Assembly (NCBI GenBank): GCA_904501975.1
Contig: CAJGCZ010000011.1
Span: 1 to 53,302 of the forward strand
Source: an uncultured Akkermansia sp.
GTDB taxonomy: Bacteria > Verrucomicrobiota > Verrucomicrobiia > Verrucomicrobiales > Akkermansiaceae
Reading direction: 5' to 3'
Length of the DNA stretch: 53,302 bases
Both the position numbers and the translations under genes were made by a program. Under the pieces are notes generated by a model. That model did no database searches and was not told the origin of the DNA. It worked only from the letters and a program-made list of their open reading frames with translations. How positions within the stretch are numbered: the first letter of the stretch is position 1; each line of letters begins with the position of its first letter. This document shows, in pieces, positions 23,614 through 33,940 of this stretch.

Positions 23614-23667
23614 AACTAATTATGGATAAGGATGTTTAAGTTTGTTTTTAGGGAGTACCCACGCGTT

Positions 23668-24513
23668 ATGAAAAGATATGTGTTTTTATTATTGATAATA
23701 TCATTACTTTTTTGTTCTACGGAGAGCTTGTATGCAGAACAGAAAAATGAGAAATTGACTTCAAACATAGAGTCTCCAATTTTAGGAATAGGTGTAGGTA
23801 AAATTATTGTTATACCTAATAATCTAGACGGAGTTATGAGAGTTGCTCTCTATCAAAATGCTATCGGCGAAAACTTGAAATCTACCTTTAAATTACATAA
23901 AATTACAAATCGAGATAATTTTGCGAGATTACGATTATGTGAGCCTTTTTATCATTATACTTTACCCGAAGAAGTAAAAGAATGGACATTTGTGGAATCT
24001 TGTGTGGCTAGTGATATTCCGCTCCTCTCACGGGTAGAAAAAGTAGGTTCAGTTTATCAAAAGATTTTTTGGAGTGATAAAGAGTTACATCATTCTATGG
24101 ATTTTTTATGGCGAATTCAATTGTCGTTTCGTGAATCCGAAGAAACATTGATGGATGTTATTCGCTGTATCCCTTTTTTCGAAGATTCTAATGCTTATTA
24201 TTTTCTGACCTATCAGAAAAATTATAACAATAATCAGATTTTATATAAAATGAACAAACAAGGTCAATTGTTTTTAACATGCAAGGAGGAGATTTTTTTA
24301 TCGACTCCGGCCTTACTTCTACCATTAACCAAAAATTGGTATTGCGAATTAAACAATGACGAAGTTTATGCTTCTTTTTCAAATAGTATGTATGATGTAA
24401 ACGTAAAAATAAAGCTAAAATGGAAAGATCGACATAATAATGAATGGATATTATCATGGAAAAAGATACCTAAAGAAAATACATTTCAAGAAATTTTAAT
24501 TCACGAATTATAG
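23668..24513 (+). CDS. Exported orphan protein of the AT-rich island
   Basis: The 281-residue protein has a strong signal peptide (MKRYVFLLLIISLLF...LYAEQ). The frame opens at 23632, but the first 12 codons would place charged residues before the signal, so 23668 is used. The mature chain looks like a soluble alpha/beta protein with many aromatic residues. No domain was recognised. A strong terminator follows directly, so it ends a transcription unit. Candidate periplasmic immunity or stress protein, by context only. Confidence 0.6.
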   Translation: MKRYVFLLLIISLLFCSTESLYAEQKNEKLTSNIESPILGIGVGKIIVIPNNLDGVMRVALYQNAIGENLKSTFKLHKITNRDNFARLRLCEPFYHYTLPEEVKEWTFVESCVASDIPLLSRVEKVGSVYQKIFWSDKELHHSMDFLWRIQLSFRESEETLMDVIRCIPFFEDSNAYYFLTYQKNYNNNQILYKMNKQGQLFLTCKEEIFLSTPALLLPLTKNWYCELNNDEVYASFSNSMYDVNVKIKLKWKDRHNNEWILSWKKIPKENTFQEILIHEL

Positions 24514-24525
24514 CAATGTAAAATA

Positions 24526-24575
24526 CCGTACCCAAAACCATGCTTAATTGCACAGTTTTGGGTACGGTTGAATTT
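24526..24575 (+). terminator. Terminator after the exported orphan gene
   Basis: A perfect 13-bp stem (24526-24538 with 24555-24567) is followed by TTGAATTTGTTTTT. Confidence 0.85.
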
Positions 24576-24595
24576 GTTTTTATTGCATTCTGAAT

Positions 24596-24799
24596 GCTTT
24601 TCAATGTTCGGATATTACCAATCATGCGCTAATAAAGCACTTGGTAGCCATGGAGATTTATTTGGGTGCAGACGAAAGGATTATATCCATTACCTGTAAA
24701 AATGATAAATTTGATGTAACAATCAAAAATCCCTGCGAAAACGAAACGCAACATCCGAACAAAGATGAGCTCGACCACAATGAGATAAATTTCCACTAG
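24596..24799 (+). pseudogene. Duplicated 3' end of the gene at 22128, with a different tail
   Basis: Bases 24597-24745 repeat 22921-23069 with only a handful of substitutions and no gaps. The frame stays open (FQCSDITNHA... to CKNDKF). After residue CENE the sequences diverge: this copy ends TQHPNKDELDHNEINFH and stops at 24797-24799. No start codon, signal peptide or upstream half is present. It is a cassette-like remnant of a second, related gene, presumably left by recombination. Confidence 0.85.
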
Positions 24800-24984
24800 A
24801 ATTGAATAATTCTGAGAAAAAACTTGCTTATTTCCAAAAGTCTGTCAAACTGGGCTTGTGGTTGCATAATGAGTGCTTTGTGTTTTTTCTTTAGCACATT
24901 TATTATGCTACAAATCAACGATTTATCTAATCGCTATTTCAAATTTAGTTTTTAATTATACCAACGCATGCAACAATATTTGTT

Positions 24985-25284
24985 ATGAAAATTGCAATAG
25001 TTATCATTTATATTCTGTTAATATTATTAACTTTTCACCAGGCAACCTACTGGGGATATGGCGCTTCTTCTTGTCCTCGTGATCATGTACAAGCAATAGA
25101 AGAATGTGTCAAATTGTACTATATATGGGGGTGTTTATTTTTAGGTTTAATCATTGCCCCCCTTTTGTGGTTATTACTATCTATCTTATTGAAGATAATA
25201 AAAAAAATTACTCACTCTCTAAATTTTTTATCAAAGCGTCAAGATCCGGATAAACCGAACTATCCACATGGGGATGTTCAGTAG
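24985..25284 (+). CDS. Small two-span membrane protein, uncertain
   Basis: The 99-residue frame has two strong hydrophobic segments (residues 3-18 and 46-72) and a polar C-terminus. Its last 77 bases overlap the 3' end of the convergent ankyrin gene, and no convincing promoter was found. The AT-rich context makes chance hydrophobic frames likely, so confidence is limited. Confidence 0.4.
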   Translation: MKIAIVIIYILLILLTFHQATYWGYGASSCPRDHVQAIEECVKLYYIWGCLFLGLIIAPLLWLLLSILLKIIKKITHSLNFLSKRQDPDKPNYPHGDVQ

Positions 25285-25912
25285 CCCCATATTGATTTAA
25301 GAGAGTAACACCTTCGTCAAAGGAAACAGCTATTGCATAGTCGAGTAATGTCCATCCATCATCAACGATGATGTGGGGTGAAACACCGAGCTCTAATAGG
25401 TGAAACAACAGCTCTTCAGAATGAAAATGGATGGCGCCTAGCATCATGCCTTCACAAAATTCGGAATCTTTGATGAGATTTGGATTATGTTCCAGCAATA
25501 CCGTCAAGGTTTCTAACATGGAGGCTTCGGTATAGGAACCGGAATTTGTGACAGACCAAAATGCGCCAATCATCCTCTCTACATCGCAATTAGCCCCCAA
25601 TTTTACTAAAGCTTCTACAGACTTAGTTTTTTTGCAATAAATGGCATATTCCAACGGCGACATTTTTTCAAAATTAATTTGAAAAAAGTGTGATTGGAAT
25701 TGAGGATTCTCTTGCACGTAATTTTTTATATGCTGCACCTCTTCGTTGCTAATGGCAGACTGAAACTCTTCTATGGTATTTTGATGGAATAATGAACAAC
25801 AGGAAAACAATTGAGTTAAACCGACAACGATTATCCAATAAAATTTCCCTTTCGTTGAAGAAGAATGCAAGAAGGAGGATGCAGTCTCAGATATGCGATG
25901 AGTGGGCTTCAT
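25208..25912 (-). CDS. Ankyrin-repeat lipoprotein
   Basis: The 234-residue protein has a long N-region followed by a hydrophobic segment ending LFSC (Cys38). The mature part holds about four ankyrin-type repeats (SPLEYAIYCKKTKSVEALVKLGAN, split and degenerate; DGWTLLDYAIAVSFDEGVTLL). It probably binds a protein partner in the envelope. It is one of three ankyrin lipoproteins in the window. The promoter is TTGTAC (25994-25999), 17 bp, TATAAT (25971-25976) on the minus strand. The leader contains a 6-bp hairpin (TTGCAT/ATGCAA, 25936-25952). Confidence 0.7.
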   Translation of the reverse strand: MKPTHRISETASSFLHSSSTKGKFYWIIVVGLTQLFSCCSLFHQNTIEEFQSAISNEEVQHIKNYVQENPQFQSHFFQINFEKMSPLEYAIYCKKTKSVEALVKLGANCDVERMIGAFWSVTNSGSYTEASMLETLTVLLEHNPNLIKDSEFCEGMMLGAIHFHSEELLFHLLELGVSPHIIVDDGWTLLDYAIAVSFDEGVTLLNQYGATEHPHVDSSVYPDLDALIKNLESE

Positions 25913-26075
25913 AGTTTTGAGATTCCGATGACTAATTGCATGTACGATGCAAGCTTGCTAAGGATACTTCATTATACCTGAGGATGCGGCAACGTACAAG
26001 CAAAAAACAGTAATCTAGCTTTATCGGCATGGGGGCGGATGCTCTCATAAAAGGCATTGACTCTTAATAATAAGA

Positions 26076-26103
26076 TTGACTTCAATTCTACAGAGCATAT
26101 AAT
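26076..26103 (+). promoter_or_regulatory. Promoter of the gene at 26129
   Basis: TTGACT (26076-26081), 16 bp, TATAAT (26098-26103). Confidence 0.65.
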
Positions 26104-26128
26104 ACAAGTATTAGCATAATACTAAACT

Positions 26129-26779
26129 ATGAAGCGTTTTATTTATCATATCTATTTAAAATTTATTATGTTATGTGGCATGTTAAGTTGCCAAACTTTC
26201 GCGCAAACACAGACACAACTTCCTATATCTGCGGATATAGCTTGGTATGTCACCCCGGATGCTGCGATGTCCTATTTCACTGAAATTTACGATTATTTAG
26301 AATCAAACGGGATAAGTAAATACTTCTTCGGTAGTAACATAAAAATTTTATTCTTGGAGAAAAACAACCGCCTGTATTTTTGCCCATTCTTTTATCAACC
26401 GCCTTCCCGCTCTATAAGACGTCTGTACTTTGATATTACAGATGTTTTACCCATATACGAAAAACAACTTAGTAAGAATACTGAACAATTATTACAATTG
26501 CACAAATTGGCACTAAAAATTCGCGATAAAAAAAGCGCAGATGAAGCAGCCGAGGAGATGTTCGAGCTATTTCTGTGTTTCAAAAAAGGTTCCAGAGGCA
26601 CCAACATACCAGACCCTATTTATTGGCATATTATGGAAAAACATAGTATAGAGCATTTTTCAATAGCTGTAGAAATTGTTCGTATTATTGGCTCCTCATA
26701 CTATGGTTCCGAGTTATTACGCCAATCATTTGATGATGTTTATAAAATTTATCAACACATTAATGATAAGTTTATATAA
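26129..26779 (+). CDS. Exported orphan protein of the AT-rich island
   Basis: The 216-residue protein has an N-terminal signal that ends either at a lipobox-like MLSC (Cys21) or at a signal peptidase I site near FAQTQ. The mature part is mostly predicted alpha-helical (KSADEAAEEMFELFLCF region) with a Tyr-rich N-terminal half. No family was recognised. It has its own promoter and is followed by about 750 bases of dispersed repeats. It fits the pattern of exported single orphans in this island. Confidence 0.6.
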   Translation: MKRFIYHIYLKFIMLCGMLSCQTFAQTQTQLPISADIAWYVTPDAAMSYFTEIYDYLESNGISKYFFGSNIKILFLEKNNRLYFCPFFYQPPSRSIRRLYFDITDVLPIYEKQLSKNTEQLLQLHKLALKIRDKKSADEAAEEMFELFLCFKKGSRGTNIPDPIYWHIMEKHSIEHFSIAVEIVRIIGSSYYGSELLRQSFDDVYKIYQHINDKFI

Positions 26780-26821
26780 TTCGCTCTGTTAAACTATACA
26801 GTTGATAAATGGGAGTTTGTA

Positions 26822-27019
26822 GAAGTACGAAGGACGAATTCCGACATACGAATTTGTGAGTTCCGCGCCTTACGGCGCAAAGATAGCAAAGCTCAGCATA
26901 AGCTGCCGCCCGCGCCTTGAGCGCGGAACACAAGCCGACTGATAAACTCCGCTTCCCTAGCGAGCCGTAGGCGAGCGGAACTCTTAAATTCGTCCGTCGG
27001 AATTCGTAACTCGTACTTC
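26822..27019. repeat. GAAGTACGA...GAATTC element with terminal inverted repeats
   Basis: The 34-base ends (26822-26855 and 26986-27019) are imperfect inverted copies (GAAGTACGAAGGACGAATTC type). The interior has GC-rich hairpins, including a roughly 78-base module at about 26906-26983 that recurs at 31610-31687 and 31819-31896. Single ends of this family occur near 21840, 31898 and 44617. No protein is encoded. Confidence 0.75.
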
Positions 27020-27381
27020 CACAAATTGCTATTTGTGGGGCCGGTTAATGTGAGCGCAGCGAACGGAATTCGAGAGCCCCGGGGCGATAGCTCAGTAGCC
27101 CGACGCGTTAGCGTCAGGTTTTGGGTAAAAACAGTATTGGAGCCCCGGGTGAGGGGCGGCAGAGAACGAGTGAACGGTATTGTCTTTTGCCACCGAATAA
27201 GAGTATACATAAAACTTTGTTTTTCAATGAAGCTCATACACCAAACAACAGCTTTCTGCCGCCCCTCCCCGGGGCTCCAATCGTTCACCATCAGGATACC
27301 CGGCGCTAACGCACCGGGCTACTACGCTACCGCCCCCATGCGGGGGCTCAGAATTCGGCTCGCTGCGCTCGCGGTATTTGG
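27019..27381 (+). repeat. Composite palindromic element, copy B
   Basis: This is the most complete copy. Its parts are a CCACAAATTGC/ATTTGTGG hairpin, a GAGCCCCGGGGC module, and the core 27139-27278 bounded by GGAGCCCCGGGTGAGGGG inverted ends around a roughly 90-base AT-richer segment (CGAATAAGAGTATACATAAA). It ends with the hairpins CCCGGCGCTAACGCACCGGG and CCGCCCCCATGCGGGGG and closes with CGCTGCGCTCGCGG. Short open frames run through it but differ between copies. Confidence 0.8.
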
Positions 27382-27527
27382 TCGAAAAACAAGTCTTATT
27401 AAGCAAAGGCGATGATGGAAAATACTATATTAGAGATGAGAATAAGCGATACTATGCGCCTCTCCTCCTATATAATGGATATTGCCGGACAATTTTAATA
27501 ATTATTTTTTCCCTTTGAAGGACTCCT
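27382..27527. other. Gene-free stretch, possible coding remnant
   Basis: Around 27415-27480 one plus-strand frame reads KYYIRDENKRYYAP and looks protein-like, but it has no start and soon stops. It may be the tail of a lost gene. Nothing else is recognisable. Confidence 0.3.
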
Positions 27528-27950
27528 CTAGCCAGCTATCGTTACTTCATATAAACAGCCGTTTATCTCTAAAAAAATAAAAATCAAGGTTGTGTTATTA
27601 TTTGGCGGAATTACCATAACAACCTTATTAGATTCATCGTAATATGCATCTCCATAGGGCATAAGTTGACGAACCGATTTTTCTAGTATTGTTTCCGAAG
27701 TACCGGCGTACACATCGATTACAAAGTCGATGCTATTTACCATTGGTAAATATTCGGTATAATTTATTACTTGGATATTGGCCTCTATTTGTTCTATAGC
27801 TTTTATTTTGAGAGACGATATCTCATGAGACATATCTGGTGTAGCTATGTGAAATTGAGAAAAGTTATCACTCGCTTTTACAGTAGGGATAACTATCTCC
27901 AAAAATGCAAGTAAAAGAAATACAATAAGTTGCCTGTAGTAATAAAACAT
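27528..27950 (-). CDS. Exported small protein behind the Rhs tip, candidate immunity protein
   Basis: The 140-residue protein begins with a signal peptide (MFYYYRQLIVFLLLAFLEIV...VKASDN). The mature part of about 110 residues has alternating hydrophobic strands and no cysteine-rich or enzymatic motif. It starts 11 bases after the stop of the Rhs fragment on the same strand, exactly where immunity genes of polymorphic toxins sit. A secreted immunity protein would fit a toxin acting in the periplasm. No family was recognised, so the role is inferred from position only. Confidence 0.6.
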   Translation of the reverse strand: MFYYYRQLIVFLLLAFLEIVIPTVKASDNFSQFHIATPDMSHEISSLKIKAIEQIEANIQVINYTEYLPMVNSIDFVIDVYAGTSETILEKSVRQLMPYGDAYYDESNKVVMVIPPNNNTTLIFIFLEINGCLYEVTIAG

Positions 27951-27961
27951 AACTAATTATC

Positions 27962-28264
27962 TTAATGTCCTAGTCGTTTGTCAATCCATTTTTCAACCTT
28001 TCCCTTCAAAATATCTCTCCCAATCCACCTGCCGTCGCGGGTATTATAATGACGGTAATTATAATACACCACGCCCAGCTCTGCGTCATGGAACTCGCTG
28101 CTCCACTGGATGGGTTGGGTGACGGAACCGGTGGCCGTTATTTCTCCGAACGGGGTGTAGGTATAGGCGGGGTTGATGTAGCCGTTGGAGCCAAACACTT
28201 CGCACACGTTCTTGGTGAGGTCGAGGCCGTAGGTGCGCCAGGTGCAAATCCGTACAATATGCAA
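27962..28264 (-). pseudogene. Rhs/YD-repeat core fragment, 5'-truncated
   Basis: The frame contains the end of an Rhs core: YGLDLTKNVCEVFGSNGYI, YTYTPFGEI, then FHDAELGVVYYNYRHYNTRDGRWIGRD split over residues about 65-84. Everything upstream of the last roughly 80 core residues is missing. The usual continuation (GGLNLYxFxxNNPxxxxDPxG) is replaced after GRWIGRDI by 15 residues, LKGKVEKWIDKRLGH, so there is no full toxin domain. It is a remnant or an orphan recombination cassette; a donor Rhs gene may lie elsewhere in the genome. Confidence 0.85.
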
Positions 28265-28522
28265 TCATTCTTTTTTTTAGGCTTGCATGGCTCCGCCGCC
28301 TCGAGTAGAATGAACCATCCTTAGGAAGCTTTCAACCGTACACACAATTACTCACCCGAATCTCAAAAAATATGAGCACTACCCATCGCATAGCAGCGCA
28401 CACATCGAGACTCTTTTGTTCTTCTGGGTCGCCATGGAAATGACATCCTAAAACAATATTGCATTATACACTGTTTATCGAGCGTTTAAGAAAAGTCGCC
28501 AATCTAACAACAAAATATACAC

Positions 28523-29392
28523 ATGATTAAAAAGCCCGGATTAAAATCTTATATCGTAATGCCAAGCATCTTGCTTATTATCTTGTTTTTTATTTCCTGT
28601 AGCAGCGTATATGCAAAAAGTGTTTATTTTACAGCAAGTTGCGATAATTCTAAAACTACATTGCAGATACCAGCAAGCGAGTATAACGCGCTATTATCTC
28701 AAATCACAGCGTTGAAGTTTCATACCACTACGCCGGATAAAGTAAAAGAAGTCATGTCCTCTCGCTGCTCTGCTTTATCCATTAAGGTAGAAAAAAACAA
28801 AGACTCGTTTCATGTCCTCGGATATGCTTTACCCAAAATAAACAAGAAACAAAAGGGGTATCAGAGCTTTGTTTTCTTCCTGTTCAAGGAAAATCATTTG
28901 CTCTGTTGGGCCTATACGGAAGAAAAACAACAGACTACCAAAAACTATAGCTTCCTTGATTTATATGATTTGGACTATGACTCCTTAACCAGATTGTACG
29001 ATGAATACCAGGATATTAGCATACCTCCTCACGAAAATTGGGACAGTGCGGTTGTTTATTTGTGTTCTCATTACCGCAAGCTGAGAAGCCTCATTAAGAA
29101 CAACGTGCCACTAAATTTGCAAATTGCCAGCACCGAATCAAAATCGTGGAGTATCAAACAACATATATTTCATATACTGAGTCGCACAGATGATTACAAT
29201 ACGGATGCCTACCCGGAAGAATCTTTGTACTTTTTCGAAACATACGCCTATGCCCGAAATATAGTGTTATACCTGCACAACGAAACCTTGCGTTCTTTAA
29301 CATTCGGTATGGAGATTGGCCCTTTTGAATTACCGGAGGATGGCTCTGAAGACCCCTTAGATACAAGAGTCTATGCATTGATTTACAAATAA
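28523..29392 (+). CDS. Exported orphan protein of the AT-rich island
   Basis: The 289-residue frame (277 from the Met at 28559) starts with a signal sequence MPSILLIILFFISCSSVYAKS, either lipoprotein-like (ISC) or cleaved at VYA-KS. The mature part looks like a soluble alpha/beta protein with a helical middle and no recognised domain. The sequence upstream at 28333-28371 shares a leader-like word with the gene at 22128. Candidate immunity or envelope protein by context. Confidence 0.6.
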   Translation: MIKKPGLKSYIVMPSILLIILFFISCSSVYAKSVYFTASCDNSKTTLQIPASEYNALLSQITALKFHTTTPDKVKEVMSSRCSALSIKVEKNKDSFHVLGYALPKINKKQKGYQSFVFFLFKENHLLCWAYTEEKQQTTKNYSFLDLYDLDYDSLTRLYDEYQDISIPPHENWDSAVVYLCSHYRKLRSLIKNNVPLNLQIASTESKSWSIKQHIFHILSRTDDYNTDAYPEESLYFFETYAYARNIVLYLHNETLRSLTFGMEIGPFELPEDGSEDPLDTRVYALIYK

Positions 29393-29443
29393 TATTCATT
29401 TTTTGTCCTACTAGCGGGAGGATAAAATTCACCAAGGGAATAT

Positions 29444-29452
29444 TGTTATAAT
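29444..29452 (+). promoter_or_regulatory. Extended -10 promoter of the Fe-S protein gene
   Basis: TGTTATAAT is a consensus extended -10 ending 17 bases before the start codon. No good -35 is seen, as is common with extended -10 promoters. Confidence 0.55.
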
Positions 29453-29469
29453 AAGCAACAAAAGAGAGC

Positions 29470-31563
<2,094 letters not shown>

Positions 31564-32081
31564 GCTTGGCGGCTGCGCCGCACGAGGGGGCAAAGCATAG
31601 CCTTGCTTACCGCCCGCGCCTTGAGCGCGGAACACAAGCCGATGGATAAACTCCGCTTCCCCTGCGAGCCGTAGGCGAGCGGAACTCGGCCTGTCTCGGC
31701 ACAGGCGTAGCCGAAGACGGAAGGCCGAGGCGGGATTTACAATTTACGATGTACAAGATACAATTGATTAAGCTTGGCGGCTACGCCGCACGAGGGGGGC
31801 AAAGCATAGCCTTGCTTACCGCCCGCGCCTTGAGCGCGGAACACAAGCCGATGGATAAACTCCGCTTCCCCTGCGAGCCGTAGGCGAGCGGAACTCTTAA
31901 ATTCGTCCTTCGGAATTCGTCCCTCGTACTTCTACAAATTGTACCTTGTACATTGTAAATCGTAAATCGCACACGCTCTCCCCAACTCGCATTTTCGGGG
32001 ATTTTGCGGTATAGCGTGGGCAACGGCGGGGAAAAAGCGGCTAAATCCGCGGTTATAGGGCGGGAAATCAGCACATTTTTC

Positions 32082-32110
32082 TTTACAATATAGAGAATCG
32101 GGCGTATATT
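32082..32110 (+). promoter_or_regulatory. Promoter of the SulP gene
   Basis: TTTACA (32082-32087), 17 bp, TATATT (32105-32110). The -10 ends nine bases before the ATG, so the mRNA is predicted to be almost leaderless. Confidence 0.65.
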
Positions 32111-32119
32111 GCGGCCGAG

Positions 32120-33817
32120 ATGTACACGCCGAGTCTATTCAAAGCTCTGAAGGAGTATAACAAACAAACATTCCTCTCAGACCTGACGGCAGGCCTGACT
32201 GTGGGTGTTGTAGCGCTTCCCTTAGCCATGGCTTTTGCCATAGCATGCGGATGCTCAGAAATCACCCCCTCTACAGGATTAATTACGGCCGTAGTGGCCG
32301 GTTTCATGATATCCCTGTTAGGTGGCAGCAAATACCAGATTGGAGGCCCCACGGGTGCCTTTGTTATCATTATTGCCGGAGTAGTCGGCAGTTTTGGCAT
32401 GAGCGGGTTAATTTTGTGCACCCTCATGGCCGGTATTTTCCTGATTTTGTTCGGCATTCTGAAAATGGGGGCCTTGATACGGTTTATCCCCTACCCCGTT
32501 ACCACGGGCTTTACCTCGGGTATTGCCGTTACGATTTTCTGCACGCAGGTAAAAGACCTGCTGGGATTGAATATCCCTGTGGCGGTGCCGGCAGAGTTTA
32601 TGCATAAGTGGCAATGCTACTTCCAATACATGCACACCATCAACTGGTGGGCTGTGGGGCTTTCCATCTTCACGATTGTGGTAATTTTGGTGACGCGCCG
32701 TTTTGCCCCGAAGGCGCCCTTCATGCTGGTGGGCATGCTGGCCGCTACGCTGATTTCTGCCTGTTTTGACTGTGTGGATGTGGAGACGATTGGCTCTCGA
32801 TTCGGGGAATTGCCGAAGGGCTTACCGCTGCCGCAGTTCCCGAGCTTTGAGTGGAGCGCACTGCCCATGCTGGTGAAGCCTGCTTTTGTTATCGCCTTGC
32901 TGGCCGCCATCGAATCATTGCTGAGTGCGAGTGTGGCCGATGGTATGACCGGCTCTCGCCACCACCCGAACACCGAGCTCATTGGCCAGGGTGCAGGCAA
33001 CATTGCCTCTGCACTTTTCGGCGGTTTGCCCGCCACGGGTGCCATTGCCCGCACGGCTACCAATATTCGCGCCGGTGGCAAGACCCCGATTTCCGGTATC
33101 ATCCACGCCGTGACCCTGTTGCTGATTTTGCTGTTGGCCGGGCAATATGCCGCCATTGTGCCCCTGCCCGCCTTGGCCGGCATTTTGGCCATTGTGTGCT
33201 GGAACATGGCCGAGATTCACACCTTTAAGCACCTGCTGACCGGCCCGAAACAGGACCGCGCCGTGCTGCTCATTACATTCATTCTCACCGTGCTGATTGA
33301 TTTGGTGGTGGCTGTAGAAGTGGGCGTGGTGCTTGCCTCGCTGCTCTTCATTGGTCGCATGGCTCAGGTAAGCAATGTGGAGGCTATCTCTCGCGAGATT
33401 GCTGAGGACACGCCCGAGGAGCAACCCAACCGCTCCCGTTACCTGCGCCACATTCCGGAGAACGTGGAAGTGTTCGATATTCAGGGGCCCTTCTTCTTCG
33501 GTGCTGTGGAGCAGTTCAAGGATCGCGTCTTTAGCTCGCTGGAGCCGAATATGGACTATGTGCTGCTGCGCATGCGCTTGGTACCCACGCTGGATGCCTC
33601 GGGCCTGCATGTGCTGGAGGACTTCCTCTCCTACTGCCGCAAGCATGGCATTACCCTACTGCTTTGCGGTGTGCAGCCGCAGCCCCTCAAGGTGATTCGC
33701 CGCGACTCGGTCTTCATCAACGAACTGGGCGAAGACAATATATGCGCCGACATTGACGCCACGCTGCTCCGCATCCAAAAACTGGAGCGCGAACGCAAAA
33801 CTGTTGAATACGCCTAA
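32120..33817 (+). CDS. SulP/SLC26-family anion transporter with STAS domain
   Basis: The 565-residue inner-membrane protein has 12-14 hydrophobic segments in about residues 15-415. These include the family segments VGVVALPLAMAFAI near the N-terminus and GLPATGAIARTATNIRAGGKTPISG. A cytoplasmic STAS domain (about 440-550) follows, with the loop LDASG at 491-495. SulP proteins carry sulfate, bicarbonate or dicarboxylates, often with Na+ or H+; which applies here is unclear. Its promoter places transcription start about three bases before the ATG. A hairpin (33828-33851) follows the stop. Confidence 0.92.
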   Translation: MYTPSLFKALKEYNKQTFLSDLTAGLTVGVVALPLAMAFAIACGCSEITPSTGLITAVVAGFMISLLGGSKYQIGGPTGAFVIIIAGVVGSFGMSGLILCTLMAGIFLILFGILKMGALIRFIPYPVTTGFTSGIAVTIFCTQVKDLLGLNIPVAVPAEFMHKWQCYFQYMHTINWWAVGLSIFTIVVILVTRRFAPKAPFMLVGMLAATLISACFDCVDVETIGSRFGELPKGLPLPQFPSFEWSALPMLVKPAFVIALLAAIESLLSASVADGMTGSRHHPNTELIGQGAGNIASALFGGLPATGAIARTATNIRAGGKTPISGIIHAVTLLLILLLAGQYAAIVPLPALAGILAIVCWNMAEIHTFKHLLTGPKQDRAVLLITFILTVLIDLVVAVEVGVVLASLLFIGRMAQVSNVEAISREIAEDTPEEQPNRSRYLRHIPENVEVFDIQGPFFFGAVEQFKDRVFSSLEPNMDYVLLRMRLVPTLDASGLHVLEDFLSYCRKHGITLLLCGVQPQPLKVIRRDSVFINELGEDNICADIDATLLRIQKLERERKTVEYA

Positions 33818-33827
33818 TGTTTTTTTG

Positions 33828-33858
33828 CGAGCCCGGTAATAGCCGGGCTCGTTCATTT
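33828..33858 (+). terminator. Terminator after the SulP gene
   Basis: CGAGCCCGG and CCGGGCTCG form a 9-bp stem with a 6-base loop followed by TTCATTT. The U-tract is imperfect. Confidence 0.65.
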
Positions 33859-33897
33859 ACCCCTTTTTGCGCGTTGCAAGAGGGGTACACTTTTACC

Positions 33898-33926
33898 TTG
33901 ACAGCTTGAAAGTTAGGGCGTATAAT
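33898..33926 (+). promoter_or_regulatory. Consensus promoter of the NSS transporter operon
   Basis: TTGACA (33898-33903), exactly 17 bp, TATAAT (33921-33926): a perfect match to the sigma70 consensus. It is only 14 bases before the GTG start at 33941. Confidence 0.85.
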
Positions 33927-33940
33927 GCGCGCTCTTAACC

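Noticed and set aside
24873..25082. 69-codon plus-strand frame
   Set aside because: It overlaps the two-span protein frame at 24985 in another frame and has neither a signal nor a promoter; AT-rich sequence gives such frames by chance.
27026..27415. Open frames inside the composite palindromic elements, also at 37645-37911 and 26893-27291
   Set aside because: The translations change frame between copies and follow the palindromes, so no common protein is maintained.
26780..27527. Insertion sequence with transposase
   Set aside because: No transposase motif or frame longer than about 130 codons is present. The region is made of palindromic repeat modules only.
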